64,000 nt of DNA from Succinivibrio dextrinosolvens (GCF_011065405.1 NZ_CP047056.1:62001-126000); one strand, 5' to 3'; positions 27,566 through 36,369 are shown, counted from the stretch's first letter. A program made the numbers and translations. Notes: a model not told the origin generated them from the letters alone.

Positions 27566-27991
27566 TCACCTGATTGATAACTGCAGGTTTTTACCTAAAA
27601 CACTTAAAGCCTTTGCAATTGTATCAATTTTTGTTGTGTGTCCTGTATCAATAATTCTATTAACTTCCTGTGGGTTTATTCCCATTCTTCTAGCTAAATC
27701 TACCGGTCTTATATTATTTGCAATCATTGTATTTAGCAATAATATTTTTGCGCTTATTGATACTGGTAATTGAATAATTACCTGATTTTTTTTCTTCTTT
27801 GATGGTGATGGAAAAGGTCTGTGATCTTCAATATAAAAATCAACTGCAGTGACCAGACAGTCTGTTGCAGTTTCTTCTAATTCGCTTTCATCCATTATTT
27901 CAGTTATTGCTTCTGGAACATCTGGAAAGGTCACGACAAACCCGCCTTCTCCATTAGGTGTGAGCTCTGCAGGATAATCTCTTAAAAACAT
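27566..27991 (-). CDS. HicB-family antitoxin without its HicA toxin
   Basis: A 141-residue protein: HicB-like partial RNase H fold (YPAELTPNGEGGFVVTFPDVPEAITE) followed by a C-terminal HTH (RPVDLARRMGINPQEVNRIID). HicA would be expected just upstream (above 27991), but only about 20 codons (SSITKYNEFVKELKQQG, in frame into the ATG) resemble a HicA start. They run out at a stop at about 28060. The toxin gene therefore appears deleted. Confidence 0.7.
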   Translation of the reverse strand: MFLRDYPAELTPNGEGGFVVTFPDVPEAITEIMDESELEETATDCLVTAVDFYIEDHRPFPSPSKKKKNQVIIQLPVSISAKILLLNTMIANNIRPVDLARRMGINPQEVNRIIDTGHTTKIDTIAKALSVLGKNLQLSIR

Positions 27992-28255
27992 AACACGCCC
28001 CTGTTGCTTAAGTTCTTTTACGAATTCATTATATTTCGTAATAGAACTTATCCTTGTAACTTAAAAAAACAGTTAAAGCGAAGTTGCTTTAACTAATAGT
28101 TGTTATAAACAATATTATTTATAAAAACAAACAAAAATGTTTAGATAATTAGCCTTTTTTACATTAAGCCAAATTGTAAGCAGAAATGCTATATTTTTTA
28201 CATTACTTGCCTAAGTATCTCTTTAGCGATATACTTATAGTATAAGGAGATATTT

Positions 28256-28912
28256 ATGCTTATCTATCATGGATCAGATCACATCATAAAACAGCCTGTT
28301 TATAAAGGTGGGAAACGTAATAATGATTACGGATATGGCTTTTATACAACTCAGGATCTTGAACTTGCCAAAGAATGGGCCTGTTCAAAAAATCAGGATG
28401 GCTATGCAAATATTTATGAAGCTGATCTTGATAATCTGAAGATTCTGAATCTTAACAGCCCTGAATACAGTATCCTAAACTGGCTGGCTCTTCTTACAAA
28501 ATACCGAACCTACTGGCAGAATGGAAGTATATCTGAGGCTGCCAAGACCTATCTTCAGAAGAACTTTTTTATAGATCCCGATCCATATGATGTCATCATA
28601 GGTTATCGCGCTGATGATTCCTATTTTTCCTTTGCTCAGGACTTTGTTGCTGGTGCAATCTCTCTTGCAAAACTTTCCGAAGCTATGCATCTTGGAAAAC
28701 TTGGAGAGCAGATTGTTTTTAAAAGCCAGAAAGCATTTTCTCATCTTAACTTTATAGGTGTTGAAGAGGCTGTTGCTTCTGTTTACTTTAAGAAAAAAGA
28801 CGAAAGAGATAAAGAGGCCAGACAGGCTTATAGAAAAACAAGAAGCTCTGCAGACAGTATTGATGATATTTTCATTATAGATATCATGAGAGAGAATATT
28901 AAAAAGCTCTGA
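28256..28912 (+). CDS. DUF3990 protein, ADP-ribosyltransferase-like toxin
   Basis: A 218-residue protein with the DUF3990 pattern: LIYHGSDHIIKQPVYKGG at the N-terminus, YGYGFYTTQDLELAKEWA, and LGEQIVF near residue 170, which could be the H-Y-E triad of an ADP-ribosyltransferase fold. A ribosome site (AAGGAG) precedes the ATG. Such proteins are commonly encoded beside an HTH protein in a toxin-antitoxin manner. Here the likely HTH partner (30459) is separated by an iscB gene. Confidence 0.6.
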   Translation: MLIYHGSDHIIKQPVYKGGKRNNDYGYGFYTTQDLELAKEWACSKNQDGYANIYEADLDNLKILNLNSPEYSILNWLALLTKYRTYWQNGSISEAAKTYLQKNFFIDPDPYDVIIGYRADDSYFSFAQDFVAGAISLAKLSEAMHLGKLGEQIVFKSQKAFSHLNFIGVEEAVASVYFKKKDERDKEARQAYRKTRSSADSIDDIFIIDIMRENIKKL

Positions 28913-29201
28913 TGTAGATGAGTATTGATATACGGAATCTGCAACTAAAGCTTAGTCTCAGCAAAATTTACTTTCAAAAGTAGATTAAGCTACGTTATGA
29001 AAGAATAGATAACAATCTAAATAGTTACGTCAGAATGTTCTACCTAGTTCTGACCTCTAAGGTCTATGATTAAACAGTTTTCATTGAAAACAGAGTTGTA
29101 GACAACAAACCTTTCAATAACATTGACGAAGGTAGCATTTTACAGTTTTGCAGGATCTGGCTTACAGCAAAAAAACTGCAACTTTTTAAAGGAATTAAAT
29201 T
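28913..29201 (+). ncRNA. Candidate omega RNA of IscB
   Basis: No coding frame is visible in these 289 bases. Several hairpins are: GTCAGAA/TTCTGAC around 29030-29055, and GTTTTC-ATT-GAAAAC around 29078-29092. In IscB systems the omega RNA is encoded directly upstream of iscB and its 5' end carries the guide, taken from DNA outside the element. The guide would then come from the end of the DUF3990 gene or just after it. The ends are not fixed by sequence alone. Confidence 0.5.
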
Positions 29202-30425
29202 ATGGTTTATGTTTTAAATTGCGAAGGTGTACCAATCATGCCGACTACTCGGCACGGTATGGTAAGACGTTTGCTCAAAGAACATAAAGCAAAGGTAGTT
29301 AAAAGATGTCCATTTACAATTCAGCTTAGATATGAGTGTGCAAACATTACCCAATCTATCACACTTGGTGTAGACACGGGATATGAAAATGTTGGTATTT
29401 CTGCATGTACTGAGAAAAAGGTTCTTTTTGAAGCTAAAGCTAAAATCAGAACTGATATGGTAAAGCTCTTGTCTACAAGAAGAGAAACAAGACGTACTCG
29501 TAGATCAAGAAAAACAAGATATCGCAAAGCTCGTTTTTTTAACCGAAGTATTGAAAAAGGTTGGCTACCTCCATCTATCAGAGCTAAAGTAGAATCTCAT
29601 TTAAGATTAGTTGCAAAGGTTCACGAAATTTTGCCTATAGACAAAATTGTCGTAGAGATTGCAAGTTTTGACATTCAGAAAATCAAAAATCCTGATATCA
29701 AAAGTGCTGAGTATCAGCAAGGTGATCAATTAGGATTCAAGAATATGAAAGCTTATGTCTTATGTAGAGATAGATGTACTTGTAGATGTTGCAAAGGTAA
29801 GTCTAAAGACAAAATTTTGCGAGTTCACCATCTTGAATCAAGACTTATAGGTGGTGATGCTCCTAACAATCTCGTGACTTTGTGCAATTCGTGTCACACG
29901 AAATTTCACAAAGGTTTGATTTCTTTAGATGACATTAAAAGAGGAAAATCTTTCAAAGCTGAAACTTTCATGGGATTGATGCGAAATTTCTTTTTCAAAG
30001 AACTTTGCGATAAATATCCATGTGTTAAATGCACCTATGGTTACATAACCAAGCATTTAAGAGAGAAATATCATTTAAAGAAAGATCATCATGCCGATGC
30101 TCGGTGCATTTGCGGTACACCGCAAGCTTTACCAAGTGATGTCTATCTGATGAAAAAGGTAAGATGTCATAATCGACAGACTCATAAGTTTACTACCTTA
30201 AAAGGAGGTCGAAGAAAGTTGAATCAAGCACCGTATACGGTAAAAGGTTTCAGGCTTTTCGACAAGGTTAAAGTTGGCGATCAAATTGGATTTATTTTTG
30301 GAAGAAGAACAAGTGGACAGTTTGATATACGCACCGTATACGGTGAACGTATCAATGGATCAATAAGTTATAAAAGACTTCAATTGATTGAAACTAGAAA
30401 AAGTTGGTTAATTGAAAAATGTTAA
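29202..30425 (+). CDS. iscB: IscB RNA-guided nuclease
   Basis: A 407-residue protein with all IscB parts in order: PLMP domain (NCEGVPIMPTTRHGMVRRLL), RuvC-I with D58 in TLGVDTGYENVG, Arg-rich bridge helix (residues 93-115), RuvC-II with E152 in IVVEIASFD, an HNH domain with zinc cysteines (C194, C197, C228, C231) and H209-H210/N223, and RuvC-III with H296-H297-x-D299. All key residues are present, so it should be active. No TnpA transposase is seen nearby. It is placed between the DUF3990 gene and its likely HTH partner. Confidence 0.85.
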   Translation: MVYVLNCEGVPIMPTTRHGMVRRLLKEHKAKVVKRCPFTIQLRYECANITQSITLGVDTGYENVGISACTEKKVLFEAKAKIRTDMVKLLSTRRETRRTRRSRKTRYRKARFFNRSIEKGWLPPSIRAKVESHLRLVAKVHEILPIDKIVVEIASFDIQKIKNPDIKSAEYQQGDQLGFKNMKAYVLCRDRCTCRCCKGKSKDKILRVHHLESRLIGGDAPNNLVTLCNSCHTKFHKGLISLDDIKRGKSFKAETFMGLMRNFFFKELCDKYPCVKCTYGYITKHLREKYHLKKDHHADARCICGTPQALPSDVYLMKKVRCHNRQTHKFTTLKGGRRKLNQAPYTVKGFRLFDKVKVGDQIGFIFGRRTSGQFDIRTVYGERINGSISYKRLQLIETRKSWLIEKC

Positions 30426-30458
30426 ATCAATACAATTCTACAATAGAGCGTATTAAAA

Positions 30459-31112
30459 ATGACGATCCACGCATACGATGAAATATATCTTTCGGGCGCT
30501 CAGAATGTTTTGGGGCATGCTGTTGATTTTGCGGTTATGTCACTGAATATTTCTTATGATGACTTTGGAAAAGCTTTTGCCGTCTCATCTGTTTCCAAGC
30601 AGTTTGCCATTGGAAATCCAAGATATGTTGCAGGCATGAATGGCTGTGAACTTGCAAGAGAAGTTCTAGCTCAGGTTAATTTCTCATATGAGGATGTTGA
30701 AGATGCCATGTATCTTGATAAATCTCCTGAGTACTGGTCAGGCTGGGCTCTTGCGTTTTACCAGTGGTATTCATCCAGAAGCTTCATGGAGATCTTAAAA
30801 ACAGTTCCTCTTTCTGAAATCATCAGAATGTATCCTGTATATCATGAAATGGATATCACTAAGTTTTCAGATAGGCTCGATGAAATTTTTAAAGAGAAAT
30901 ATCCTTTTACAAGACTTAGATATAAAAGAGACAACATCAATATGTCTCAAAAAAGATTAGCTGAGTATTCTGGGGTTGCTTTACGACAGATTCAGCTTTT
31001 TGAACAGCGTCAGAGAAGTATTAACAAAGCCTCAGCAGTTACACTTTTAAAACTAAGTAGGGCACTTTCCTGCAGTATGGAAGAGCTGATTGAATATCAG
31101 GATATAGATTAA
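30459..31112 (+). CDS. HTH-domain protein, probable antitoxin partner of the DUF3990 protein
   Basis: A 217-residue protein. The C-terminal 65 residues are an XRE helix-turn-helix (RDNINMSQKRLAEYSGVALRQIQLFEQ within residues 150-210). The N-terminal 140 residues are an unrecognised helical domain (NVLGHAVDFAVMSLNISYDDF). Its upstream region is taken up by iscB and the start has no strong ribosome site, so expression may now depend on the inserted element. The pairing with DUF3990 rests on gene order known from related loci. Confidence 0.5.
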   Translation: MTIHAYDEIYLSGAQNVLGHAVDFAVMSLNISYDDFGKAFAVSSVSKQFAIGNPRYVAGMNGCELAREVLAQVNFSYEDVEDAMYLDKSPEYWSGWALAFYQWYSSRSFMEILKTVPLSEIIRMYPVYHEMDITKFSDRLDEIFKEKYPFTRLRYKRDNINMSQKRLAEYSGVALRQIQLFEQRQRSINKASAVTLLKLSRALSCSMEELIEYQDID

Positions 31113-31245
31113 AAAGAGCCTTAGTTTCAATCATGTTACAGCTCTTATGATTGGTAACGGGGGTGAATACCTATAGGCGCAATTTATTTTAATTGTCTCA
31201 GTCTATAAAAAATTAAGATAACACATTCAATATATTCTTGTTCCT

Positions 31246-31506
31246 TTAAGCAAGAGGACAACCGTGTTCACGAGCCCAGCGTAACACTTCATTTATTCTT
31301 TTCTGATAGCCTTTTTCTCCTTTTCTTTTAAGCCAATCAAGATTATCTAATTCAATTCTGAAGGATATGGCTTTTTTGACTGGCTTATAGTTTTTTAGAT
31401 GGAAGCCTGTCATATCTGTAATTTCAGGCACATCAGAAAGATCGATGTTTTCTCTAAGCTCTTTAACTCTTTTTTCAGTAAATTCTTTTTCTGTTTCTTT
31501 TTTCAT
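31246..31506 (-). CDS. brnA: BrnA-family antitoxin
   Basis: An 86-residue protein: charged helical N-terminus (KKETEKEFTEKRVKELREN), DMTGFHLKNYKPVKKAISFRIE and the ribbon-helix-helix region ending GYQKRINEVLRWAREHG, as in BrnA. I chose the ATG at 31506 because GAGGAAC lies just upstream; the frame is open to 31566. The toxin gene brnT lies upstream on the same strand and is damaged at its start. Confidence 0.75.
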   Translation of the reverse strand: MKKETEKEFTEKRVKELRENIDLSDVPEITDMTGFHLKNYKPVKKAISFRIELDNLDWLKRKGEKGYQKRINEVLRWAREHGCPLA

Positions 31507-31635
31507 ATATGTGTTCCTCATGTGCCGTTCAAATAACCCTTGCAATAAAAGCATGGAAATTGTCAAAATATCAAAGCATTGGATAAAATATACTCGAAAA
31601 CTCGTTTACAATTGTACGATTGGTATTTATTAACC

Positions 31636-31941
31636 TCAGTTGTATATTTTACTGCACCATTCTTCATAAAGTCTTTCTTCTCGTTTAGTTGGGATTCTGG
31701 CATTTATAATTCTGGTCCTTTTACCTCTTGCAGTATAAGAGGTTACTATTACAACGAAACCACTAATCTTTCCAATACCAATGTAGCGTGTTTCATTAAT
31801 GCTTGAATGGGATTCATCCTGTTTTTCCAGAAATAATGGATCATCAAAGACTGGTAGGATTTCAGAGAATGATAATCCATGTTTTTGAATGTTGATTTTT
31901 TCTTTTTCATCATCCCATTCAAATTTACCGCTATTTTGGAT
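31636..31941 (-). pseudogene. brnT: BrnT toxin gene without a start codon
   Basis: About 100 codons are open and read as BrnT, a RelE-like ribonuclease (GKFEWDDEKEKINIQKHGLSF, then TRYIGIGKISGFVVIV and RIINARIPTKREERLYEEW). The frame opens after a TAG with an ATC codon; no ATG, GTG or TTG precedes the conserved FEWD. The break falls directly beside the inverted repeat at 31948-31989. The toxin is probably silent while the antitoxin gene survives. Confidence 0.7.
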
Positions 31942-31947
31942 CTATAA

Positions 31948-31989
31948 AAGCCTATAAAAATATATAAAAATCTATAAATTTATAGGCTT
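31948..31989. repeat. AT-rich inverted repeat at the broken brnT start
   Basis: AAGCCTATAAA (31948-31958) and TTTATAGGCTT (31979-31989) are perfect inverse copies around a TATA-rich centre with further TATAAA units. It could be a terminator, an operator or a recombination scar; it touches the position where brnT lost its start. Confidence 0.5.
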
Positions 31990-31990
31990 T

Positions 31991-32245
31991 TTACCAAATT
32001 CCTGCTTCAACACTGCTGGTTGCTATCCCATTTATTTCTAAATCAGATAACAGAGCCGTCAGCTCTACAGGCTTCAGTTCGGAGATAGCTTCCCCTACTA
32101 TATAGAGAATTGGCGCAGGTCAAGAGATTTTCTCAGTGTTCGCAGAACTTTTGACGGACTTCAAATTTTCGTTATCCTTTAATCTGTTCTCAGGCCTTTT
32201 CCTGACAGGCTTAACACCTAATTTTACTGTATAATATTTTATCAT
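31991..32245 (-). pseudogene. Decayed coding fragment with in-frame TGA
   Basis: An 84-codon frame (MIKYYTVKLGVKPVRKRPEN ... LKPVELTALLSDLEINGIA ... VEAGIW) interrupted by a TGA at codon 42. The second half has the look of a winged-helix end such as that of DprA (ELTALLSDLEINGIA), but this is weak. The rest of 32246-32635 has no gene I can support. Confidence 0.25.
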
Positions 32246-32635
32246 TGTTTTGATGTTTTTTCAGACAATAATAAAACTATCTGCAACGGCAGACATGTAT
32301 TGGATCAATTGATTAAAACATGGTGTTAAGTTATTGCTATAGCGTTTATCCCTGTTGTTCTGATTCTGACTGTCACTGCCGATCCTTTTACGCGATTTCT
32401 ATATAATGTGTTTTGCAATATTTTGGTAAAGACCATTTTATTGCCACGAGCTTGTGCCTTTCAGCCATTTAGCCATACTTACGATTTCAATTTAAAACAG
32501 AGAAGTTTGTTAAAAAACAAATCAGGCTCTGATTGTCTGCGTTTAACTAAGTTATGGCTTTCTCATAGGAGCGATCTTGTCGGTGATGATCAAAATGATT
32601 TAAATATTGTTGTACGGTTAAATAAATTCTTTCTG

Positions 32636-34060
32636 TTAGTCCAAAGCCGCCTCATAAACTGAGCAGTCTTCGTTATATCCTGTGCCACTCTTTATCTCTG
32701 CAATAAGCTGGTTCTGCCAGGGGGTACTTTCATTTACCGAGAGTTTTATACTGTTCAAGAGTGATTGCAGCTGTTCCCCAGCAGTGTCTTTTAAAAACTC
32801 ATAAAGAACAGGATCAACAAGCGCAGAGCGAATACTGTTTTCAAGTTTCTTTAACTTCGATCTGAATTTACTGACTTTGTTTCGTGCGATCTTTTTATCT
32901 GATGTTGAAAGAGCAATCTCTGACGAGGTATTACATTGTGCAGGATCATTTTTCAGTTCTTGAACTGGTTCAGATTTAAGAGGAGCATCAGTTGCCACCT
33001 TAAAGATTTGTCTGGCTATATCCTTGGCATATGCAATCTTAAGACGCTTGTCCTTTAAGTCTAGTTTCTTGTCATCAAGCTTATTATTGGAAATGAGTTT
33101 GTTATGCGCCACCACAAGAGAGTTACCGCCTTCATAGAAAAGCGCCTTTAAAATCTTATTTCCCTCCGGGGAGTGTTTACCAACCTTGTTCTTGCCTCCC
33201 GTGCCGTGATGCACTGGCACTAACTGCATAAACGAGACGAAGCTGTTGGCATTTCTGAATCTGTCAAATTTATCCTGAGTATAAACACTTACCGCCACAG
33301 CTAGCGGAACACCTACGCCACGTACCGACAGATATTTCTCACAGCTCTGGTGGGTGCTGGCATAATTTTCAAAGAATTCATTCTCAATTCCTGCAAGGCT
33401 TATGGCATACATCTCAAGCATTGCACATTGCCGTTCCAGATAACCGCAAAGTCCGCTCACCTTGTTTTTACAATGCTCATATTCACTGATAAAGTCTCTG
33501 ATGTGTCTTATGGTCTGAGATGGTGTCATCTCATAGCTGTAACCTTTAAGTGCATCCTGCTCTCTGAGGAATGCTATTAGATTTCTGTTTGTGGCTGTGA
33601 TATTGCTTTTAATATCTGAATAGCTTTTAACCAGAAACATCTCCTGCCGGTTCACCTCATCTCTGATTATGCAGTGCTTAAAGGTAGCTGAGTTCGGATA
33701 TGTTTTATAAATCAGCAGCGCATTTCTGACACCACGGGCATCTCCCTTATCATCCTTGTTCTTGCTGCAGTTATGATTTCGACAGGATTTTGCAGGAAAG
33801 ATATATACCTCAGCCCCAAGTCTTTGTATAAGAGTTGCCCAGTAGTTTGAACCGCCACAGGCTTCCATGGCAAAAACATAGTTCTGATTAGCATGTTCAG
33901 TGATGAACTTAAAGAAATTTTTAGGACTAAGCTTGAAATCGTGTTCAATTCCATCTAAGTCTGCAAGACTTAGCTGAATTTCTTTTGACGCCAGGTCAAA
34001 ACCTACTAAAACCTTATTAATTTCATTTGCAAAGGTTGTAAGATTATTGGTAGTATTCAT
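32636..34060 (-). CDS. IS110-family transposase, 474 aa
   Basis: A DEDD-type bridge-RNA recombinase. The N-terminal RuvC-like domain has VGFDLASKEIQLS, FAMEACGGSNYWA and the D in KDDKGDARGVRNAL. The C-terminal domain (PF02371 type) shows YLSVRGVGVPLAVAVSV, SFVSFMQLVPVHHGTGGKNKVG and LKALFYEGGNSLV with the serine expected to be the nucleophile. It is longer than most IS110 enzymes because of a Lys-rich insertion after residue 360. The start has AAGGGAGA upstream within a stem-loop. Confidence 0.85.
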   Translation of the reverse strand: MNTTNNLTTFANEINKVLVGFDLASKEIQLSLADLDGIEHDFKLSPKNFFKFITEHANQNYVFAMEACGGSNYWATLIQRLGAEVYIFPAKSCRNHNCSKNKDDKGDARGVRNALLIYKTYPNSATFKHCIIRDEVNRQEMFLVKSYSDIKSNITATNRNLIAFLREQDALKGYSYEMTPSQTIRHIRDFISEYEHCKNKVSGLCGYLERQCAMLEMYAISLAGIENEFFENYASTHQSCEKYLSVRGVGVPLAVAVSVYTQDKFDRFRNANSFVSFMQLVPVHHGTGGKNKVGKHSPEGNKILKALFYEGGNSLVVAHNKLISNNKLDDKKLDLKDKRLKIAYAKDIARQIFKVATDAPLKSEPVQELKNDPAQCNTSSEIALSTSDKKIARNKVSKFRSKLKKLENSIRSALVDPVLYEFLKDTAGEQLQSLLNSIKLSVNESTPWQNQLIAEIKSGTGYNEDCSVYEAALD

Positions 34061-34078
34061 TTGCGATTTCTCCCTTAA

Positions 34079-34137
34079 GTTGTTTTTTTTCGCAATATAA
34101 ATTTTACCTAAGAGAGAATTGCAAAAGGCGGAGCTCT
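34079..34137 (-). promoter_or_regulatory. Leader stem-loop ahead of the IS110 transposase
   Basis: On the transcribed strand, before the ATG at 34060, an inverted repeat (roughly GCGATTTCTC ... GAGAGAATTGC) encloses ATATTGCGAAAAAAAACAAC. The loop is nearly identical to that before the IS4-like transposase at 3261, though the enzymes are unrelated. The ribosome site is in or beside the stem. Confidence 0.4.
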
Positions 34138-34365
34138 GTCAAAGAGTTTCCGCCTTAAATTTTTCCATTCAAATGTGACCAGAACTATATACGCAGTTAA
34201 TCTCCTAAGGATTACATCTTTATAGAAATCTGAAATGAATTCCCAACTGCAGTTTTAAACCGGAAATAGGGGCCAATTCATGTAATGCGATTCAATGTTA
34301 TCAGTTGCTTAAAAGACATCACTATCTCCGATTTAAAACCACAGTCAGTGAACCAGAGGTTCAGC

Positions 34366-34461
34366 TCAGACTGCATTTGGAAGGACGCTGTCTGTCAATT
34401 CGATTTTCACTTTTATAGTAGGAGAAGCGACATGTACAACGACCTTCATAATGCAGTCTGA
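34366..34461. ncRNA. Structured non-coding region, candidate bridge RNA
   Basis: TCAGACTGCATT (34366-34377) pairs with AATGCAGTCTGA (34450-34461), and AAGG with CCTT continues the stem, 19 positions in all with a few mismatches. The surrounding 480 bases (34061-34542) lie between two IS110 transposase genes and hold no open frame. IS110 elements encode a bridge RNA in such non-coding ends. Which of the two transposases it belongs to, and its strand, cannot be decided. Confidence 0.4.
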
Positions 34462-34542
34462 ACGAAATTCATGGTGCACCAACTCCACGGACGCAGGAAG
34501 CTTTAGCACTTTCACTTATGATGGTTATTAAACAGTACTGAG

Positions 34543-35655
34543 TTACCTCAGCTTCTTAATCAGATTACATTTTGACTCATCAAATACTTCTCCGTTCTTT
34601 ACCACCGCATAAGCGATTCTGGCAAGGCGATTCATAATGGCACAGATAATCACTTTCTTCTTTTTGGTCTTAAGCCTGTCCTTAACCCATGACGATTGTG
34701 TACCGTTTTTCACGGCGTAGGTCAGGTATACCATAGCTCCCATATAAAGGCTCTTCTTAAGTGAGCGAATACCTGATTTACGAATCCCCATAACGGTAAT
34801 TTTTCCGCCACTCCCGGTAATAATCGGAGCCACTCCCACATAGGCCGCGAACGCTCTGGCACTATGAAATCTCTCAGGATCACCTAAAGCTGAATTCAAT
34901 GCTACCGCTGTCTGTAAACCAATCCCAGGAATGGTTGTAAGATTAAGACAGGTTTTATTCGAGCTTCCGTACTTTAGTATGTACTTATTGATTGTATCAA
35001 TCTGCTCCTTAAGGTTATCGAGGATATTGAATACAGCGTTTTTGATGACAGAGAAATGAGCTGATGACATAGGATCATGCTCAAAGCTCTCCTGCGCATC
35101 AGTAAATCCCAGAGTGATCTTTGCAGATGTTTCAACACCAGCACTTCCTGCCACAATACCATGCTCATAAAGAATACCGTGTGCAGCATTCAGACACTGT
35201 GTATGCTGTTTTACAAGCAGGTCTCGTATGGTAAAGATATTCATTAGCAACTGGTTTTCAAGACTCTTTGCAGGGATACTTTCAACCGAGGACAGCATTG
35301 CCTTGAATATTCCTGAAGCATCAATCTTATCGTTCTTATCAAGTTTTAAGAACGCTTTGACCTTTGATGCCGGAATTATTCTGCACTGATGACCTTTGCT
35401 TTCAAAATATCTGCTAAGGTAGTTGCAAGAACCACAGGCTTCTATTCCGAAAAGTAACGGCTCAGGAGCTTTTTCCACAAACTCAAAGAATTTACTGCGG
35501 GTAAGCTGAAAGTTTTTGAGCAGCTTCTTATCTCTGTCATAGTAACAGACCTGCATAACTCTGCTTGCCACATCAACAGCAACAGGATTTACTCCAAGCG
35601 TGTCACGATGGTAAGCAATGGTTGCAAGTTCATAATCACTAAGCTTAGGTTTCAT
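34543..35655 (-). CDS. IS110-family transposase, about 370 aa
   Basis: A second, distinct DEDD recombinase: VAVDVASRVMQVCYYD, FGIEACGSCNYLSRYF and LDKNDKIDASGIFKA form the RuvC-like part; LTTIPGIGLQTAVALNSALGD, AFAAYVGVAPIITGSGGKITVMGI and LKKSLYMGAMVYL form the C-terminal serine domain. The ATG at 35655 has GGAG upstream; the frame is open to 35703. It differs clearly from the 474-aa enzyme next to it. Its upstream end touches the 3' end of the tnpB element. Confidence 0.8.
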   Translation of the reverse strand: MKPKLSDYELATIAYHRDTLGVNPVAVDVASRVMQVCYYDRDKKLLKNFQLTRSKFFEFVEKAPEPLLFGIEACGSCNYLSRYFESKGHQCRIIPASKVKAFLKLDKNDKIDASGIFKAMLSSVESIPAKSLENQLLMNIFTIRDLLVKQHTQCLNAAHGILYEHGIVAGSAGVETSAKITLGFTDAQESFEHDPMSSAHFSVIKNAVFNILDNLKEQIDTINKYILKYGSSNKTCLNLTTIPGIGLQTAVALNSALGDPERFHSARAFAAYVGVAPIITGSGGKITVMGIRKSGIRSLKKSLYMGAMVYLTYAVKNGTQSSWVKDRLKTKKKKVIICAIMNRLARIAYAVVKNGEVFDESKCNLIKKLR

Positions 35656-35703
35656 ATGAAAGGTAGCTCCGATTAAATGTCTGTTGATTACAACTTCAAT
35701 CAA

Positions 35704-35793
35704 AGCTATGATGAACCTAGGAATACAAGCTTATTTTGAAGTACCTAGAGTCTGGAAATTGCGTCCGTTAAATTTATTTCCATTCTCTACATA
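35704..35793 (-). ncRNA. Candidate right-end (omega/re) RNA of the tnpB element
   Basis: Directly after the tnpB stop, on the transcribed strand, a sequence with CAATTTCCAGACT, the stem CTAGG ... CCTAG and the ending GGTTCATCA resembles the right-end RNA scaffolds of IS605/IS1341-type elements, in which the guide follows immediately. The guide would then begin at about 35710 downward, inside the IS110 upstream region. Confidence 0.45.
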
Positions 35794-36061
35794 CTATTCG
35801 ATTTTTATCTTTTGTCTAAGATTAATTGCTGCGTTCAGATCGCGATCTATTGTCAATCCACATTCAGGACATTCATAGACTCTGTCTCTGAGCGTTAAAT
35901 CTTTTTTCAGTGCCCCACACTTACTGCAGATCTTAGAGCTTGCATAAAATCTATCTACTTCCTGGAGTTTTCTGTGTTTGAACTCCATTTTATATTTAAG
36001 ATTCTTCTTGATATTGGAGAAGCCAACATCACTGATGGCTCTTGCAAGTTTATGGTTTGCC
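35794..36061 (-). pseudogene. tnpB: C-terminal part of a split tnpB gene
   Basis: Codes for NHKLARAISDVGFSNIKK..., the zinc ribbon (CSKCG ... CPECG) and the RuvC-III end DRDLNAAINL of an IS605-type TnpB. The frame is artificially extended to 36087 by transposon sequence. Its N-terminal part lies 8.7 kb away at 44782-45820; joining the two at GTTTGCC gives VKGMMANHKLARA without a gap. Confidence 0.85.
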
Positions 36062-36121
36062 TGAAAGATCCTCTTAATCTGAACCATTAATTTTGTTTAT
36101 AGTGATCACTTTCTACTGTTC
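36062..36121 (+). repeat. Left terminal repeat of transposon A
   Basis: Starts TGAAAGATCC and shares CATTAATTTTGT (about 36085-36096), then GTGATCACTTT, with the inverse of the right end. A further GTGTGCACTTTTT copy follows at about 36126, so there are at least two transposase-binding-like units on this side. Confidence 0.75.
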
Positions 36122-36317
36122 TATGTGTGCACTTTTTATTGCTTTTCAGGTTCACTGAAAAACTTCTATTTTTATCTCCAGACACTTTTATTTCTAACGC
36201 ATTTTCTTGGAATAGATCAACATTTTTATCTTTATTTCTTTAGGATTATTGTCTTTGAAAGGTGTATTTATGATGAGTTAACTAAACTTAAAGAAGTTTT
36301 AGTTATTTTTGGATAGA

Positions 36318-36357
36318 CCACGATCCCCCAAAGTTTTCGCAGACCCGGGGATCGTGG
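36318..36357. other. Hairpin with conserved loop, transposon A
   Basis: CCACGATCCCC (36318-36328) and GGGGATCGTGG (36347-36357) form a perfect 11-bp stem with an 18-base loop containing CAAAGTTTTC. It ends 12 bases before the ATG of the DUF6431-like gene. Transposon B has an equivalent hairpin at 37204-37242 with a different stem sequence and the same loop core. Confidence 0.75.
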
Positions 36358-36369
36358 CTGACTAACGTC

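Noticed and set aside
32408-32662. 84-codon plus-strand frame before the IS110 gene
   Set aside because: No ribosome site, no motif and unlikely composition; it runs into the end of the IS110 transposase gene.
36125-36316. 63-codon frame at the left end of transposon A
   Set aside because: Phe/Leu-rich translation of AT-rich end sequence next to the terminal repeats; no sign of selection.
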